A stretch of 36,012 nucleotides of DNA from a virus. A program made the translations under genes and the position numbers. The DNA is taken from IMG/VR virus record IMGVR_UViG_3300042316_000297, positions 1 to 36,012 of that record; one strand, 5' to 3'. Of this stretch, positions 16,613-25,300 are shown piece after piece. Under the pieces are notes generated by a model. The model searched no databases. It was not told the DNA's origin and saw nothing but the letters and a program-made list of their open reading frames with translations. Positions within the stretch are counted from its first letter, which is position 1, and every line of letters starts with the position of its first letter.

Positions 16613-16625
16613 GGTTTGTTATTCG

Positions 16626-17117
16626 TTATTGTTTTATGAGAGCGAAGAAGCGCCCATACTGGGCGATCAGGAAAGCGTCCACGATACCATCGTGCGGGAC
16701 GCGGCAGCGCGGAGAGGCTAGCCATTTTTCTTCTGGTTCGAATGCTTGTGCTTTCTCAAGGGCGACCTTTTTTGTTTGACCTTTGAGAACTTTGCCAAGC
16801 ATCGCCTTCTGCCATTTGGCTACTTCGACAGGCTCGACGGTAAGGACGTGGGACTCGCACATGCCAAGAAGCTTGCCAAATGAGATGCCCATTGAGCGCA
16901 TGGCTTGCGATGTCTTTGCGTGCTTGAGGGGTTCCTCAATCAGGATTCGGGAATCAGTATTCAGATCCATGATCCACCTATACACTTCGAGCGTATCGAT
17001 CTCCCGCTTGCCCGCACGCCACATGCATGGCATTTCAATGTAGCTGATAACTCTACCAGAAAAAGCAGAGATAGCGCAGATGCCTCCGTCGAGTCCATTG
17101 TCGATTCCTATAATCAT
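16626..17117 (-). CDS. RuvC-like Holliday junction resolvase
   Basis: This 163-residue protein shows an RNase-H-fold resolvase pattern. D6 lies in the first strand (IIGIDNGLDGG), E61 or E62 in ILIEEPL, and D143/D147 in the last helix (PHDGIVDAFLIAQYG). A KGQTKK-type basic stretch sits between them. Length and motif order match RuvC-type phage resolvases, which cut four-way junctions during recombination and packaging. Start and stop overlaps with neighbours (4 nt with the DnaA-like gene) place it in the operon. No N-terminal extension or signal is seen. Confidence 0.8.
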   Translation of the reverse strand: MIIGIDNGLDGGICAISAFSGRVISYIEMPCMWRAGKREIDTLEVYRWIMDLNTDSRILIEEPLKHAKTSQAMRSMGISFGKLLGMCESHVLTVEPVEVAKWQKAMLGKVLKGQTKKVALEKAQAFEPEEKWLASPRCRVPHDGIVDAFLIAQYGRFFALIKQ

Positions 17118-17428
17118 TCTTTGTTAGATTTAAGTTGGGTTACGTGGGCTTTTGCCGCAACAATAGCCGCAGCTTGAAGAGTTTTGTTTTGTTCAACACG
17201 TCTGCAAGCACTCATTACAGTAGCATGATTGCGGTTAAAAACTTTGCCGATGTCCGCGAAACTACATTCAAAGAATACGCGCATCAGAGACATAGCTACG
17301 TGTCTGGCGTTTACAATACGTGCTTCCCTAGACTTGCCTTTTATATCTTCGACAGAGACTCCAAATTGGTAGGCAGATGTTTCAAGTATAACTTTATATC
17401 TGGTCTCATCAAACATAGTATTTTTCAT
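17114..17428 (-). CDS. Stand-alone DnaA domain IV (DNA-binding) protein
   Basis: This 104-residue protein aligns by eye with the C-terminal DNA-binding domain of DnaA. VSVEDIKGKSREARIVNARH corresponds to the basic loop and helix that contact the DnaA box (E. coli SKRRSRSVARPRQ), and AMSLMRVFFECSFADIGKVF to the next helices. NRNHATVMSACRRVE (from N65) corresponds to the signature GRDHTTVLHACRKIE. The Asp of the signature is Asn here (N67) and H68 and T70 are kept. The AAA+ ATPase domain and domains I-II are absent. It could recognise a phage origin or compete with host DnaA. Both ends overlap neighbours by 4 nt (ATGA). Confidence 0.85.
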   Translation of the reverse strand: MKNTMFDETRYKVILETSAYQFGVSVEDIKGKSREARIVNARHVAMSLMRVFFECSFADIGKVFNRNHATVMSACRRVEQNKTLQAAAIVAAKAHVTQLKSNKE

Positions 17429-17670
17429 AAGTGTTTAACAGGATCAATAGAACTTTTGTTCACAATAATTCCGTCACCCCATTCAGGCACGTGGATGTCA
17501 TAACCCTTTGTAAGCGACTGCAAGAAGAAAACTTCACGTGCTGTCTCGGGTATGACTCTATAGTATTCACCTTCTAACGTGACAATCTTAAAGGTAAAGT
17601 CGTTAAACACCACACTGTCTATGCGGACTAGCGTCGGTGGGTTTTGCTCGATTTTTATATTGTTAAACAT
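17425..17670 (-). CDS. Hypothetical protein
   Basis: This 81-residue protein is predicted mostly beta (IDSVVFNDFTFKIVTLEGE, then YRVIPETAREVFF) with a short helix, and has no cysteine pair or membrane segment. It lies 2 nt after the HTH/terminase-small-subunit candidate and overlaps the DnaA-like gene by 4 nt. It should therefore be made with the early replication proteins. I do not recognise the family. Confidence 0.5.
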   Translation of the reverse strand: MFNNIKIEQNPPTLVRIDSVVFNDFTFKIVTLEGEYYRVIPETAREVFFLQSLTKGYDIHVPEWGDGIIVNKSSIDPVKHL

Positions 17671-17672
17671 AG

Positions 17673-18326
17673 TTATGATTCTGGTTCTGGTTCTACTTCT
17701 ACATCAATGATTTCTGGTTTCATTTTGGAGATTGTTCCGTTGCCCCTGTCGGTCTTCGCGTTGTTCAGGATGCTAATGTCGATGCGCATGCTGCTAGCGC
17801 CACCGCCGTTCTTAGAATTCAATCCAAGGTTACGGCGAATTAACTGGTCTAGCTCTGACAATTCGCGAACCGACTTCGGCCCTTTCAAATTCTTCATCGA
17901 GTCGCGCAGTAACTTGATTCCAGCTGCCGCAATGTAGTGCTGATACTTGTCGGCTGGAGAAGCTTGTGACTCAGCGATCTCCATCATCTGCTCGTCCTCT
18001 ACCGTGCGCGCCGCTTGCTTGGCAAGTCTGATCGCGTCGCCAGTGTAGTTGTCGAGATTGTCTTCGAGCGCCTCAGCATCCTCATCCGTGTCGTCCACGT
18101 ATTTGATGTGTTCCTCAACTTGTTTAGGCAGTGGAGTGCCAGCGCGCCGTCTAGCAGGCAGACCAATCTTCTTGAACCAGCGACGGACAGTGCCAGCGTG
18201 CACGCCAAGCTCGCGGGCAATCGAATTGATCTTGTAATCTTTTGCATAAAGACCTAACGCCTTTTGCAGTAGCGGGTTGCTCGACGGCATATCGCTATTT
18301 TCTTCGTTTTCAAGTTCTTGCTCCAT
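17673..18326 (-). CDS. HTH protein, terminase small subunit candidate
   Basis: Using the ATG at 18326 the protein has 217 residues. A longer start at 18383 (236 residues) would overlap terL and read through its promoter, so the shorter form is preferred. A helix-turn-helix sits near its N-terminus (KINSIARELGVHAGTVRRWF), followed by an acidic linker (DDTDEDAEALED). A C-terminal helical segment (GPKSVRELSELDQLIRRNLG) resembles oligomerisation regions of phage terminase small subunits. Its position next to terL supports that role. The opposite orientation is unusual, and a transcription regulator of the divergent promoters is the main alternative. It ends with an acidic EPEPES tail. Confidence 0.55.
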   Translation of the reverse strand: MEQELENEENSDMPSSNPLLQKALGLYAKDYKINSIARELGVHAGTVRRWFKKIGLPARRRAGTPLPKQVEEHIKYVDDTDEDAEALEDNLDNYTGDAIRLAKQAARTVEDEQMMEIAESQASPADKYQHYIAAAGIKLLRDSMKNLKGPKSVRELSELDQLIRRNLGLNSKNGGGASSMRIDISILNNAKTDRGNGTISKMKPEIIDVEVEPEPES

Positions 18327-18330
18327 GAGA

Positions 18331-18359
18331 TTGACGGTTCGTGTGTTAGGGGTTATGAT
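18331..18359 (+). promoter_or_regulatory. Strong sigma70-like promoter for terL, nearly leaderless
   Basis: TTGACG (18331-18336), a 17-nt spacer and TATGAT (18354-18359) match consensus at 5/6 in each box. The start point would be near 18366, leaving only about 7-8 nt before ATG at 18374. The 47-bp region is shared with the divergent minus-strand operon, whose own promoter I cannot place with confidence. Confidence 0.7.
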
Positions 18360-18373
18360 GCGATTTAACCAGT

Positions 18374-20164
18374 ATGGCAACAAAAATTGTAAAGAAAAGT
18401 AAAATTCTCGAACCGCGAATCGATCCAGTGACTAAACGCATGGACGTAGGTGGATTTCTTATTCCACCCACAAACCTTATAACAGCGCTGTTATATGGGT
18501 TTGCTAACCACACGAACCTGCGGGCGAAGGAGTTTTATTTCTGGCGTTGCTGTGACGAACTTTGGAACAACGCCGACATGCCAGAGCCGTTGATGGTGAG
18601 ACATCCGTGGGCTGAGGAAATGATTTGGGCTGCGTTGAACAACAAGTATCTGGCAATCGGCGGGTCGGCTAGCTCGGGCAAATCCCACACGATGGCCGCA
18701 TGGGGGCTGATTAACTGGTTGTCGGAGCCGCGAGACACTCTGGTGATGATGACCTCCACTTCTTTGCGTGAAGCCCGCCAGCGTATCTGGGGCTCCGTAA
18801 TCGCGTTGTTGACCGTGATACCGTTCGCACCGTGCAAGATTCGGGATTCGATTGGGTCTATCGCTTACGTCGATGAGGGTGGGACTCTTATCGAACGTGC
18901 TGGCTTACGGCTTATCGCAGCAGAGCGGAGTAAGACACGCGAGGCTGTCGGCAAGTTTATCGGTATCAAGCAGAAGCGGGTCATCGTCATCGGCGATGAG
19001 CTTTCCGAAATCTCGGAGGCGATCCTGCACGCTGGTCTTTCCAACCTTTCAAAAAACCCGTGGCTCCAGATGATCGGTATGTCCAACCCAAACAGCCGTT
19101 TCGACGCTTTCGGTATTTGGGCAGAGCCAAAAAGGGGCTGGGATTCGGTGGATACTCAGACGGCTGACAACTGGGAGACAAAGTGGGGTGGCTACTATCT
19201 GCGACTCGACGGCGAGCGAAGTCCCAACATTACGGCTGGCATGGTTCTGTATCCGTGGCTGCCGACCCAAGAGAAGCTCGACGAGGACAGAGCGCTACTC
19301 GGCGTGGAATCTCGCGGCTACTTGCGGATGGTGCGAGCCGTGTTCTTTGACAGCGACGAGACAACGGGCATCTACTCAGAGGTAGACCTCACTCAAAGCG
19401 GCAGTATGGGTAAAGTGGTATGGGCGGGCAAGCCCACAGCCATAGCTGGCGTTGACCCAGCTTTCACCAACGGCGGCGACCGAACGATTCTCTACACGGC
19501 TTTGGTCGGTTACAACAGGGACGGTCACTACGTCTTCGAGTTTGGGGAATCGATCTTGCTCAACGATGACGCGTCCAACAAGGCGATACCGCGAACCTAC
19601 CAGATTGTCCAGCAGATCAAAGACCATTGCGTCAAGCGGAACATCCTGCCCGAAAACGTGGCAGTTGACGCCACTGGCGCGGGCTCTCCGTTCTGCGACG
19701 TGCTTGCAGGCGAGTGGTCGAATCGGTTCATGCGTGTGGGATTTGGTGGCAAAGCATCTGACAAACGCGTTAGTCAGAACTCCAAACTGACGGGTGAAGA
19801 ACTTTACGTGAACCGTGTATCTGAACTGTGGTTCGTGGGTAAGGAATTAATGAGAACCAGACAGTTGTTTGGGATTGACTCAGATCTTGCACAGGAGATT
19901 ACCAACAGGAACTATGATCTGGTCAAGAGTGGCACGCTAAGAGTCCGCATTGAATCCAAGCCAGAGTTCAAATCGCGGTTCGGTCGCTCACCCGACTTAG
20001 CGGATGCCGCCTTCCTTGCGCTTGACTGCGCGCGCCAGCGGCTCGGGCTGGTGGCTATCGATCCACCGAAAGGGGAACAGGATGCGGGATACAGGAGGCA
20101 GCCTGTGACAATTAAAGAGCTGGGCGGCGCTCTCGAAAACGCGATGAGTTGCTTGGCAGATTAA
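18374..20164 (+). CDS. terL: Terminase large subunit
   Basis: This 596-residue packaging motor has an N-terminal ATPase with Walker A GGSASSGKS (96-104) and Walker B VIVIGDE (D208/E209 as acid and catalytic Glu). The C-terminal RNase-H-fold nuclease has D361 (AGVDPAF), D432 (VAVDATGAG) and D544 with D541 (SPDLADAAF). It cuts concatemeric DNA and drives it into the prohead. Length and motif order are normal for TerL. It is transcribed from a promoter with almost no 5' leader. The small-subunit candidate lies divergently upstream, and the downstream region holds a terminator followed by virion genes. No portal gene is adjacent, unlike many phages. Confidence 0.93.
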   Translation: MATKIVKKSKILEPRIDPVTKRMDVGGFLIPPTNLITALLYGFANHTNLRAKEFYFWRCCDELWNNADMPEPLMVRHPWAEEMIWAALNNKYLAIGGSASSGKSHTMAAWGLINWLSEPRDTLVMMTSTSLREARQRIWGSVIALLTVIPFAPCKIRDSIGSIAYVDEGGTLIERAGLRLIAAERSKTREAVGKFIGIKQKRVIVIGDELSEISEAILHAGLSNLSKNPWLQMIGMSNPNSRFDAFGIWAEPKRGWDSVDTQTADNWETKWGGYYLRLDGERSPNITAGMVLYPWLPTQEKLDEDRALLGVESRGYLRMVRAVFFDSDETTGIYSEVDLTQSGSMGKVVWAGKPTAIAGVDPAFTNGGDRTILYTALVGYNRDGHYVFEFGESILLNDDASNKAIPRTYQIVQQIKDHCVKRNILPENVAVDATGAGSPFCDVLAGEWSNRFMRVGFGGKASDKRVSQNSKLTGEELYVNRVSELWFVGKELMRTRQLFGIDSDLAQEITNRNYDLVKSGTLRVRIESKPEFKSRFGRSPDLADAAFLALDCARQRLGLVAIDPPKGEQDAGYRRQPVTIKELGGALENAMSCLAD

Positions 20165-20170
20165 ATCAGA

Positions 20171-20192
20171 TATGGAGAAAAAACTCTCTATA
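20171..20192 (+). other. First hairpin of the post-terL cluster
   Basis: TATGGAGA (20171-20178) pairs with TCTCTATA (20185-20192) across a six-base loop, with one G-U pair. It is 7 nt after the terL stop. The stem is AT-rich and weak alone, but it is the first of three consecutive hairpins. Confidence 0.4.
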
Positions 20193-20199
20193 TAATAAT

Positions 20200-20230
20200 G
20201 TAGTTCATTAAGCCCAGCTTAATGAACTAC
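20200..20230 (+). repeat. Perfect 13-bp inverted repeat
   Basis: Arms 20200-20212 and 20218-20230 are exact complements, enclosing the loop CCCAG. No T-run follows directly. It could be an RNA hairpin that protects or processes the terL transcript, or a two-fold operator site for a dimeric protein. It lies in the 190-nt gap 20165-20354, which otherwise holds the flanking hairpins, an ACTC triplet repeat near 20283 and a possible promoter. Confidence 0.8.
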
Positions 20231-20251
20231 AACTTCTAAATAGAAGTTTTT
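20231..20251 (+). terminator. Terminator-like hairpin after terL
   Basis: AACTTCTA (20231-20238) and TAGAAGTT (20241-20248) form an AT-rich stem with a very tight turn (in practice a 4-6 nt loop). It runs straight into five T residues (20247-20251). Together with the stronger hairpin immediately upstream it probably ends most terL transcripts. Confidence 0.55.
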
Positions 20252-20316
20252 ATACTCTAATATGAATAGCAAAAGAAACTGACTCACTCACTCATCGATA
20301 TATCACCACTTAGATG

Positions 20317-20345
20317 TTGACAGTCTATTAGATATCGCGTAAGTT
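20317..20345 (+). promoter_or_regulatory. Possible promoter for the virion block at 20355
   Basis: A perfect TTGACA (20317-20322) stands 17 nt before TAAGTT (20340-20345), which matches the -10 consensus poorly (3/6). If used, the transcript would start about 3 nt before the ATG at 20355, again nearly leaderless as proposed for terL. Confidence 0.35.
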
Positions 20346-20354
20346 CCCACCGTT

Positions 20355-21290
20355 ATGGCGGAAGAATTAACAGCAGCACAAAAAGAAATTAATAGAAAAC
20401 TAGCTGAGTCTGGACGCCCCCCACGTTTTCCTGAGTCTTCAGGTGACCAAACAACACCAAAAACTAGTGCGGGTTTAAAAGAGCTTGGCGCACAGTTATT
20501 GCGCGATAGCACAAAGGAAGTGGAGGCTAATAAAAAACTTAATGAAACAGTTAACGGACTTGGGGCTTCAACGGCCATTGGTGGCCCACTTTCGCCAGCG
20601 ATTCTTGATTCGGGATCTGCGCCTACACCCGATAAAACTTTTTTTGATAATCTAGACTCTACCTTTTCAGGTATCCTTGGAGGACCCAATATCCCGTCGA
20701 AATACGGTGGGGCGAAGCTTGAGGAAGCTGCCGATAAACTTCCGAAACAGTCTGAATATGTTCCTCTTTTTAACACAGAACCCGATAAAGAACCCAATAA
20801 AGAATTTGGAACGCCGCTGAGTTCGCGGTCAACTTCATCTCTAAGTGGCAGTGTAGGTAAACTTGGTGAAAAGCGCACTCTCGGAACCCGATCAGGTGCC
20901 ATGCGCACTGAAGCCCGTCGCCTGCGTAGACAAGGTTATCGTAAAGCAGCTGAGGATATGGCGATGGGCGCTTCTATGCAGAGGCTCGATGAACCAAGTA
21001 TCCTGACTCAGGAACAAAGAGGCAGGAGGGAAGTTTTGTCTAAACAAGCTGGCGTAGCTGAAAAAGACGCTATGGCGATGCAGGGCGAACAGGCTCAATA
21101 CATGCGGGATCTTCTTAAGGCACGACAAAAACAACTAAATGAAGGGGTCGTGCCGCCATATCCAGTAGGACAAACTACTGCCCCCAATGAAAATAGTTTA
21201 TTTGGAACGCCAATGGGTTCGCGGTCAACTTCATCTCTAAGTGGTAGCGTAGGCAAATTTGGAGAGAAACGCACTTTTGGCACAACTTGA
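20355..21290 (+). CDS. Virion-type protein with internal duplication
   Basis: This 311-residue hydrophilic protein is largely disordered in its first half (Lys/Glu/Pro/Ser-rich, no aromatic core). An Arg/Ala/Gln-rich helical part follows (MRTEARRLRRQGYRKAAEDM, then KQAGVAEKDAMAMQGEQAQY). A 28-residue motif occurs twice: FGTPLSSRSTSSLSGSVGK with GEKRTLGT before the helical part, and FGTPMGSRSTSSLSGSVGK with GEKRTFGT at the C-terminus. It is the first of three genes ending with the giant protein; by order it could be the equivalent of a small T7-type internal virion protein. There is no enzyme motif or membrane segment. Function is inferred from context. Confidence 0.5.
   Translation: MAEELTAAQKEINRKLAESGRPPRFPESSGDQTTPKTSAGLKELGAQLLRDSTKEVEANKKLNETVNGLGASTAIGGPLSPAILDSGSAPTPDKTFFDNLDSTFSGILGGPNIPSKYGGAKLEEAADKLPKQSEYVPLFNTEPDKEPNKEFGTPLSSRSTSSLSGSVGKLGEKRTLGTRSGAMRTEARRLRRQGYRKAAEDMAMGASMQRLDEPSILTQEQRGRREVLSKQAGVAEKDAMAMQGEQAQYMRDLLKARQKQLNEGVVPPYPVGQTTAPNENSLFGTPMGSRSTSSLSGSVGKFGEKRTFGTT
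20805..20887 (+). repeat. Direct repeat copy 1 (83 nt)
   Basis: This copy matches 21201-21283 closely, with a long identical core reading through the RSTSSLSGSVGK codons. Differences are mostly third-position, so the two coding motifs are kept under selection or recently duplicated. Confidence 0.85.
21201..21283 (+). repeat. Direct repeat copy 2 (83 nt)
   Basis: This is the second copy of the motif at 20805-20887 and forms the C-terminus of the same protein. Recombination between copies would delete 396 nt (132 codons) in frame, removing the helical middle. Confidence 0.85.
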
Positions 21291-21306
21291 TTTTTAGAAT
21301 AATTTT

Positions 21307-22341
21307 ATGGCAGAATTTTCTTACGAGTCTGATATTGCGCCGATGCGCGGGACTTATTTTTCTAATGAAAACCTTAATGATAGGGAGCGCAAACAATTGC
21401 AGACAGACTACTTGCAAAAAATAGCGCCTTATCAAGACATTACTAATAAGACGCTCGACCGAATGTTCGACGTTCAAAATCAGGAAATTTCTTTTCGCCG
21501 CGCCAATCTTGCTTTTGAAGATGAAAAACTCAAACTTCAAGAGGCACGCGATGCGGCTACTAAATATCCTGAAATTACCAAGCAGTTGGAGGATGCTATG
21601 CTTGGTAAAAAATCTGTGGATCAACGCCTGCTTGTAGCGGATATCGAGATGAAGAACCCGTCTTTCTTCGCAACCCCTAACGGGAACGCACTGCTTTCAG
21701 CCGTCAAATCAAAAATATCTGCTTCGGCAACAACTGAAGCCGTCGAACAAGCTAAATCGAATCAGTTATGGAATATGGCTGCGCAACTGGGCATGCCAGA
21801 TATTGCAGAACAGGTAGCGTCTGGCGGAATAAATCCTGACGCCGCGCTTAGTGAAATTACCAAACGTAAAAAAGAAGAAGACATGCTTGAAAAGCAACAG
21901 AAAATTAATACACAACTAAATGAAGACATACTTAAATTTCAAGCGGGTTATATTGCTGACGATAAGAAATTGTATCGCAATGTAAAACTAGTCGGAGGTA
22001 AAGAAGTTAATTATTCTGACTCTGAAGCTGCTGGGGGAAGTGGATCTGCACAAGTATTGCCTGAAAACACTAAGTTTACAGAAACATATAGAGCTAATCT
22101 AATTGACGGAGTATCTAGATATACTGACAAAACTGTCGAAGAGTTGAATAAAGAATATGGGGACGGCACTCGCGATAAAGAGCTTTATGATCTGTTCGGC
22201 AAACGTGTTAGGGATAACGAGACACAATTGTTTAGGTCTATTGGTCGTCTTGGATATGGCGCAGCACCAGCTGCAACGAAAATAGATTTAACAGAAGATG
22301 ACAGAATAAAAGGTAGTTTAAATATTAAGCCACCACAATAA
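21307..22341 (+). CDS. Helical virion-type protein, possible internal (ejected) protein
   Basis: This 344-residue protein is rich in Lys, Glu, Gln and Ala and predicted mainly alpha-helical with coiled-coil stretches (RRANLAFEDEKLKLQEARDA, then KKEEDMLEKQQKINTQLNED). It lacks a signal peptide, membrane segment or catalytic motif. A Gly/Ser linker (AAGGSGSAQ) precedes a helical C-terminal third. It is 16 nt after the preceding gene and 43 nt before the giant gene. Size, helicity and position before a giant protein are compatible with an inner-core protein, but no sequence match is recognised. Confidence 0.5.
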   Translation: MAEFSYESDIAPMRGTYFSNENLNDRERKQLQTDYLQKIAPYQDITNKTLDRMFDVQNQEISFRRANLAFEDEKLKLQEARDAATKYPEITKQLEDAMLGKKSVDQRLLVADIEMKNPSFFATPNGNALLSAVKSKISASATTEAVEQAKSNQLWNMAAQLGMPDIAEQVASGGINPDAALSEITKRKKEEDMLEKQQKINTQLNEDILKFQAGYIADDKKLYRNVKLVGGKEVNYSDSEAAGGSGSAQVLPENTKFTETYRANLIDGVSRYTDKTVEELNKEYGDGTRDKELYDLFGKRVRDNETQLFRSIGRLGYGAAPAATKIDLTEDDRIKGSLNIKPPQ

Positions 22342-22384
22342 TAGAAAACTTTAACCAACACAACACCCAGAACCCGCCACAGCT

Positions 22385-25300
22385 ATGACTGAGCTTACCC
22401 CAATCGACATTTGGTCCACCGAAAATAACATTACAGATCCAATTGAACAGAGGGTAGGTTATAAAAATTATTTAATTGGTGAGTATCTTGCAAATGATAA
22501 ACTTGACGAAGAGACAAATGAACTCATCAGAAATAACGTCGCGCTCTCACTAAAACAAGTTGGAGCTTCCGATGAAGTAATTAAAACACAACTCGGGGTT
22601 AAAGAGGTTTCTTTCGAAGATCAATTAGCTTCGGTATATGCATATACTGATCCAGCTTCAGAAGAAGGGAGCATTCTTCGCGAATATAACACAGCTAAGA
22701 ATATGCTGTTTGATGGGCGGTTTAATGAGACCGACCAACAAGCATATGAAACTCGCATGCCTATTCTTGAAGAACAGGTAAAGACAATAGTAAATACTAA
22801 TTTCAATAAAGCACAACTCGCGCGGGTCGCAGATGGCTCTGTCCCATTTGTCAAAATTAAACGGGAGAACGGAGATTACACATTTGTTGGTGGTGATCTC
22901 GCTTCGAACCTCACACCAGTTGAAGCTTACAAGCAAAGCTTGCGTGCGGGCACTATCTCACCAGATGATGCGTTAGCGATTAAACAGTCTTATGAAATTC
23001 CTGAAGGCGAAACAGTTCCATACTTTAAAGCTAAAAATTATTATGATGCTATAGCTGCAGCAAGTGCAGCCTCTAAAGAAGACAAAGACGTATCAAAATG
23101 GATTGGCCAACTTGCGGAGAATATCGGCGAAGAAGATCAAGAAAAAGGCGGACTACGCAAAACAGCCGAACTACTTCTTGAAGAAGCTGGAGAACAGTTA
23201 AAATTTTCTTTAGAAAATTTTGGCAAATTTGATAGTAAGAAATTAAAAGAAGAAGTAAAAACTCGATATGAATTTGCGCGGAATCTATATTCTGGTGAAG
23301 CTAAATCACGCACACCTAAACTTACGAATGATCAGCTATATAGTTTAATCATAGATAAAATAGAAAAGAAAATACCCGATTCAAAATTTATTTCTGATGA
23401 TGATAAACGTGCGGCTATCGAATATTATGCTGGTAGTAGTGCTGCGCAAAACGGGTTATTAAAGTTCCGCACGGGAGATGAAGCTGGTGAGAACATCCAT
23501 TATTTCGGATATGGAACTCCAGTTATTCATCGCGAAGCTTTAACAAATAAAGAAGCATTTAAGTCGATGCTCGCAGAGAATAAATTATCTGATGAACAAA
23601 AAGAGCAAATGACTAAGGACCGCGATATTATGGTCCAATCAATGTTCAACGACTATGATAAAGTATTTAAAGATACTTATCTTGCAGATGATTGGAACCG
23701 CGCCCTCCAAGAGGGTTATTCCAAAGGTAAAAAAGATGGAGAGATTCTTGATGACTTTTTACAGACAGCTGACTATAGTGGTGTAAGTAATAGAATACGC
23801 GCAATTGGCTGGTCTGTGATAGACTCTATTGCAGAGATAGGTGGTGCAGTAGGGGTAGCCTTTAAATCTGACGCTGCCCGCGAAGTTCTTCTTACAGTTC
23901 AAAGAGAGCGTAACTCTCGGCGTCGCCTTGCCAATATGTTTGGCGATGATTTTGGTATTGCTATGACACTCGGTGAAATGGCTGCCCCCGTTATATTTGA
24001 TGTCGGAACCACAGCTTTATTAACATCTACTACAGGAGTCGGTGGAGCTGCTTATGCGGGTTCTAAGCTCACAGCTCGCGGAGTTGTTCTTGGGATCACT
24101 CGAGGTGCTCTTACTACTGGAGCAAAAGAAACAGCAGAAGCTGCGGCTACACGACTTGTTGCTAACGGGCTTGTCAAAGGTGCTACTAAAGAAGCGGCAA
24201 TAGAATCTGCCGAAACAGCACTTAAAGCTTATGCGAAAACCACAGCAAACAAATATGTAATTCAATCTGCCATATTTATTCCAGCAGCTACAAGATCTGG
24301 TGGCAATACCTACGCGGCGGTATATTCTGCTTTAGATAATTCACAAGAAGGAAAATTCCTAACTAAAGAGGAGAAACATTCGCGTGCACTTGCTGCGGGT
24401 ATTTTTGCGGGTGCTGTTACTGGTGGTATTACACTTGGATTTGGCGCAATAGGGCGCGGGGGGCTTGAAGATTTCATTCTTGGAGGAGCTACTCCACGAC
24501 AACTGAAAGCTGTTCTCACGAAAATAAAGGGTAGAGAGTTTGGTGCGGGAGTTGACTTTGATAAGCTGGTTACAACTTATGCAAAAAATGGGCTTAAGTC
24601 CATGTGGAAAAATTCAGCGCCAGCTGGTGTCGTTAAGAGTTTTACTGATGAGGCTTTAGAAGAAGCAACTGATGAACTGTTTAACGGGTATATTCAAAGT
24701 GCAGCTACTGGTCAAGATGTCCCTATCTTAGATAGACTACAACAGGCAGCAATGGCTGGCTTTTATGGTGGTGTATTCGGTGGCGGTATGGGTGTATTCC
24801 AGCGGACTGCTGGACGACTGGCGCGCGGCGGTGCCATTGAAGCAGAAAGTCGGGACGCTGCATGGAATAAAGTAACGAACGATATCGCGTCCAGACTGAA
24901 AAATGCTGGCAGCCCTCTTGCGGCGGAAGTTATCCTTAACAGACTTAAAAACCCCCTACAAAAAGCAACCACTGCTGCTGCCGTTACGACCACTACTACT
25001 GCTACTAAACCCGCTACTGCTACGGCAGATGCCGCTACAGGCGAAATAAAAGATATCGATTTACCTGAAACTCCCGTAAAAAGATTAGGGGCTCCAGCAG
25101 AAACTACTGAACCAGCTGCAACTACTGAACCAGCTGCAACTACTACGCCAGCTGCAATTGCTGCACCAGCTGCAATTACTGCGCCGACGGCTGTAGAACC
25201 ACCATCTGTAGCTAATAAATTTACAGCCCCTCCTTTTACTTTCGGAGAAAATTCTGCGTCGCCTCTTCAGATTCCTTTCGAGTCTACTTATGCCAGTAAA

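Noticed and set aside
20303-20908. 201-codon minus-strand open frame
   Set aside because: It lies opposite the 311-residue protein, whose A/C/G-rich Ser/Lys codons leave the antisense open. Its orientation and composition do not fit a gene, and it would cover the promoter region.
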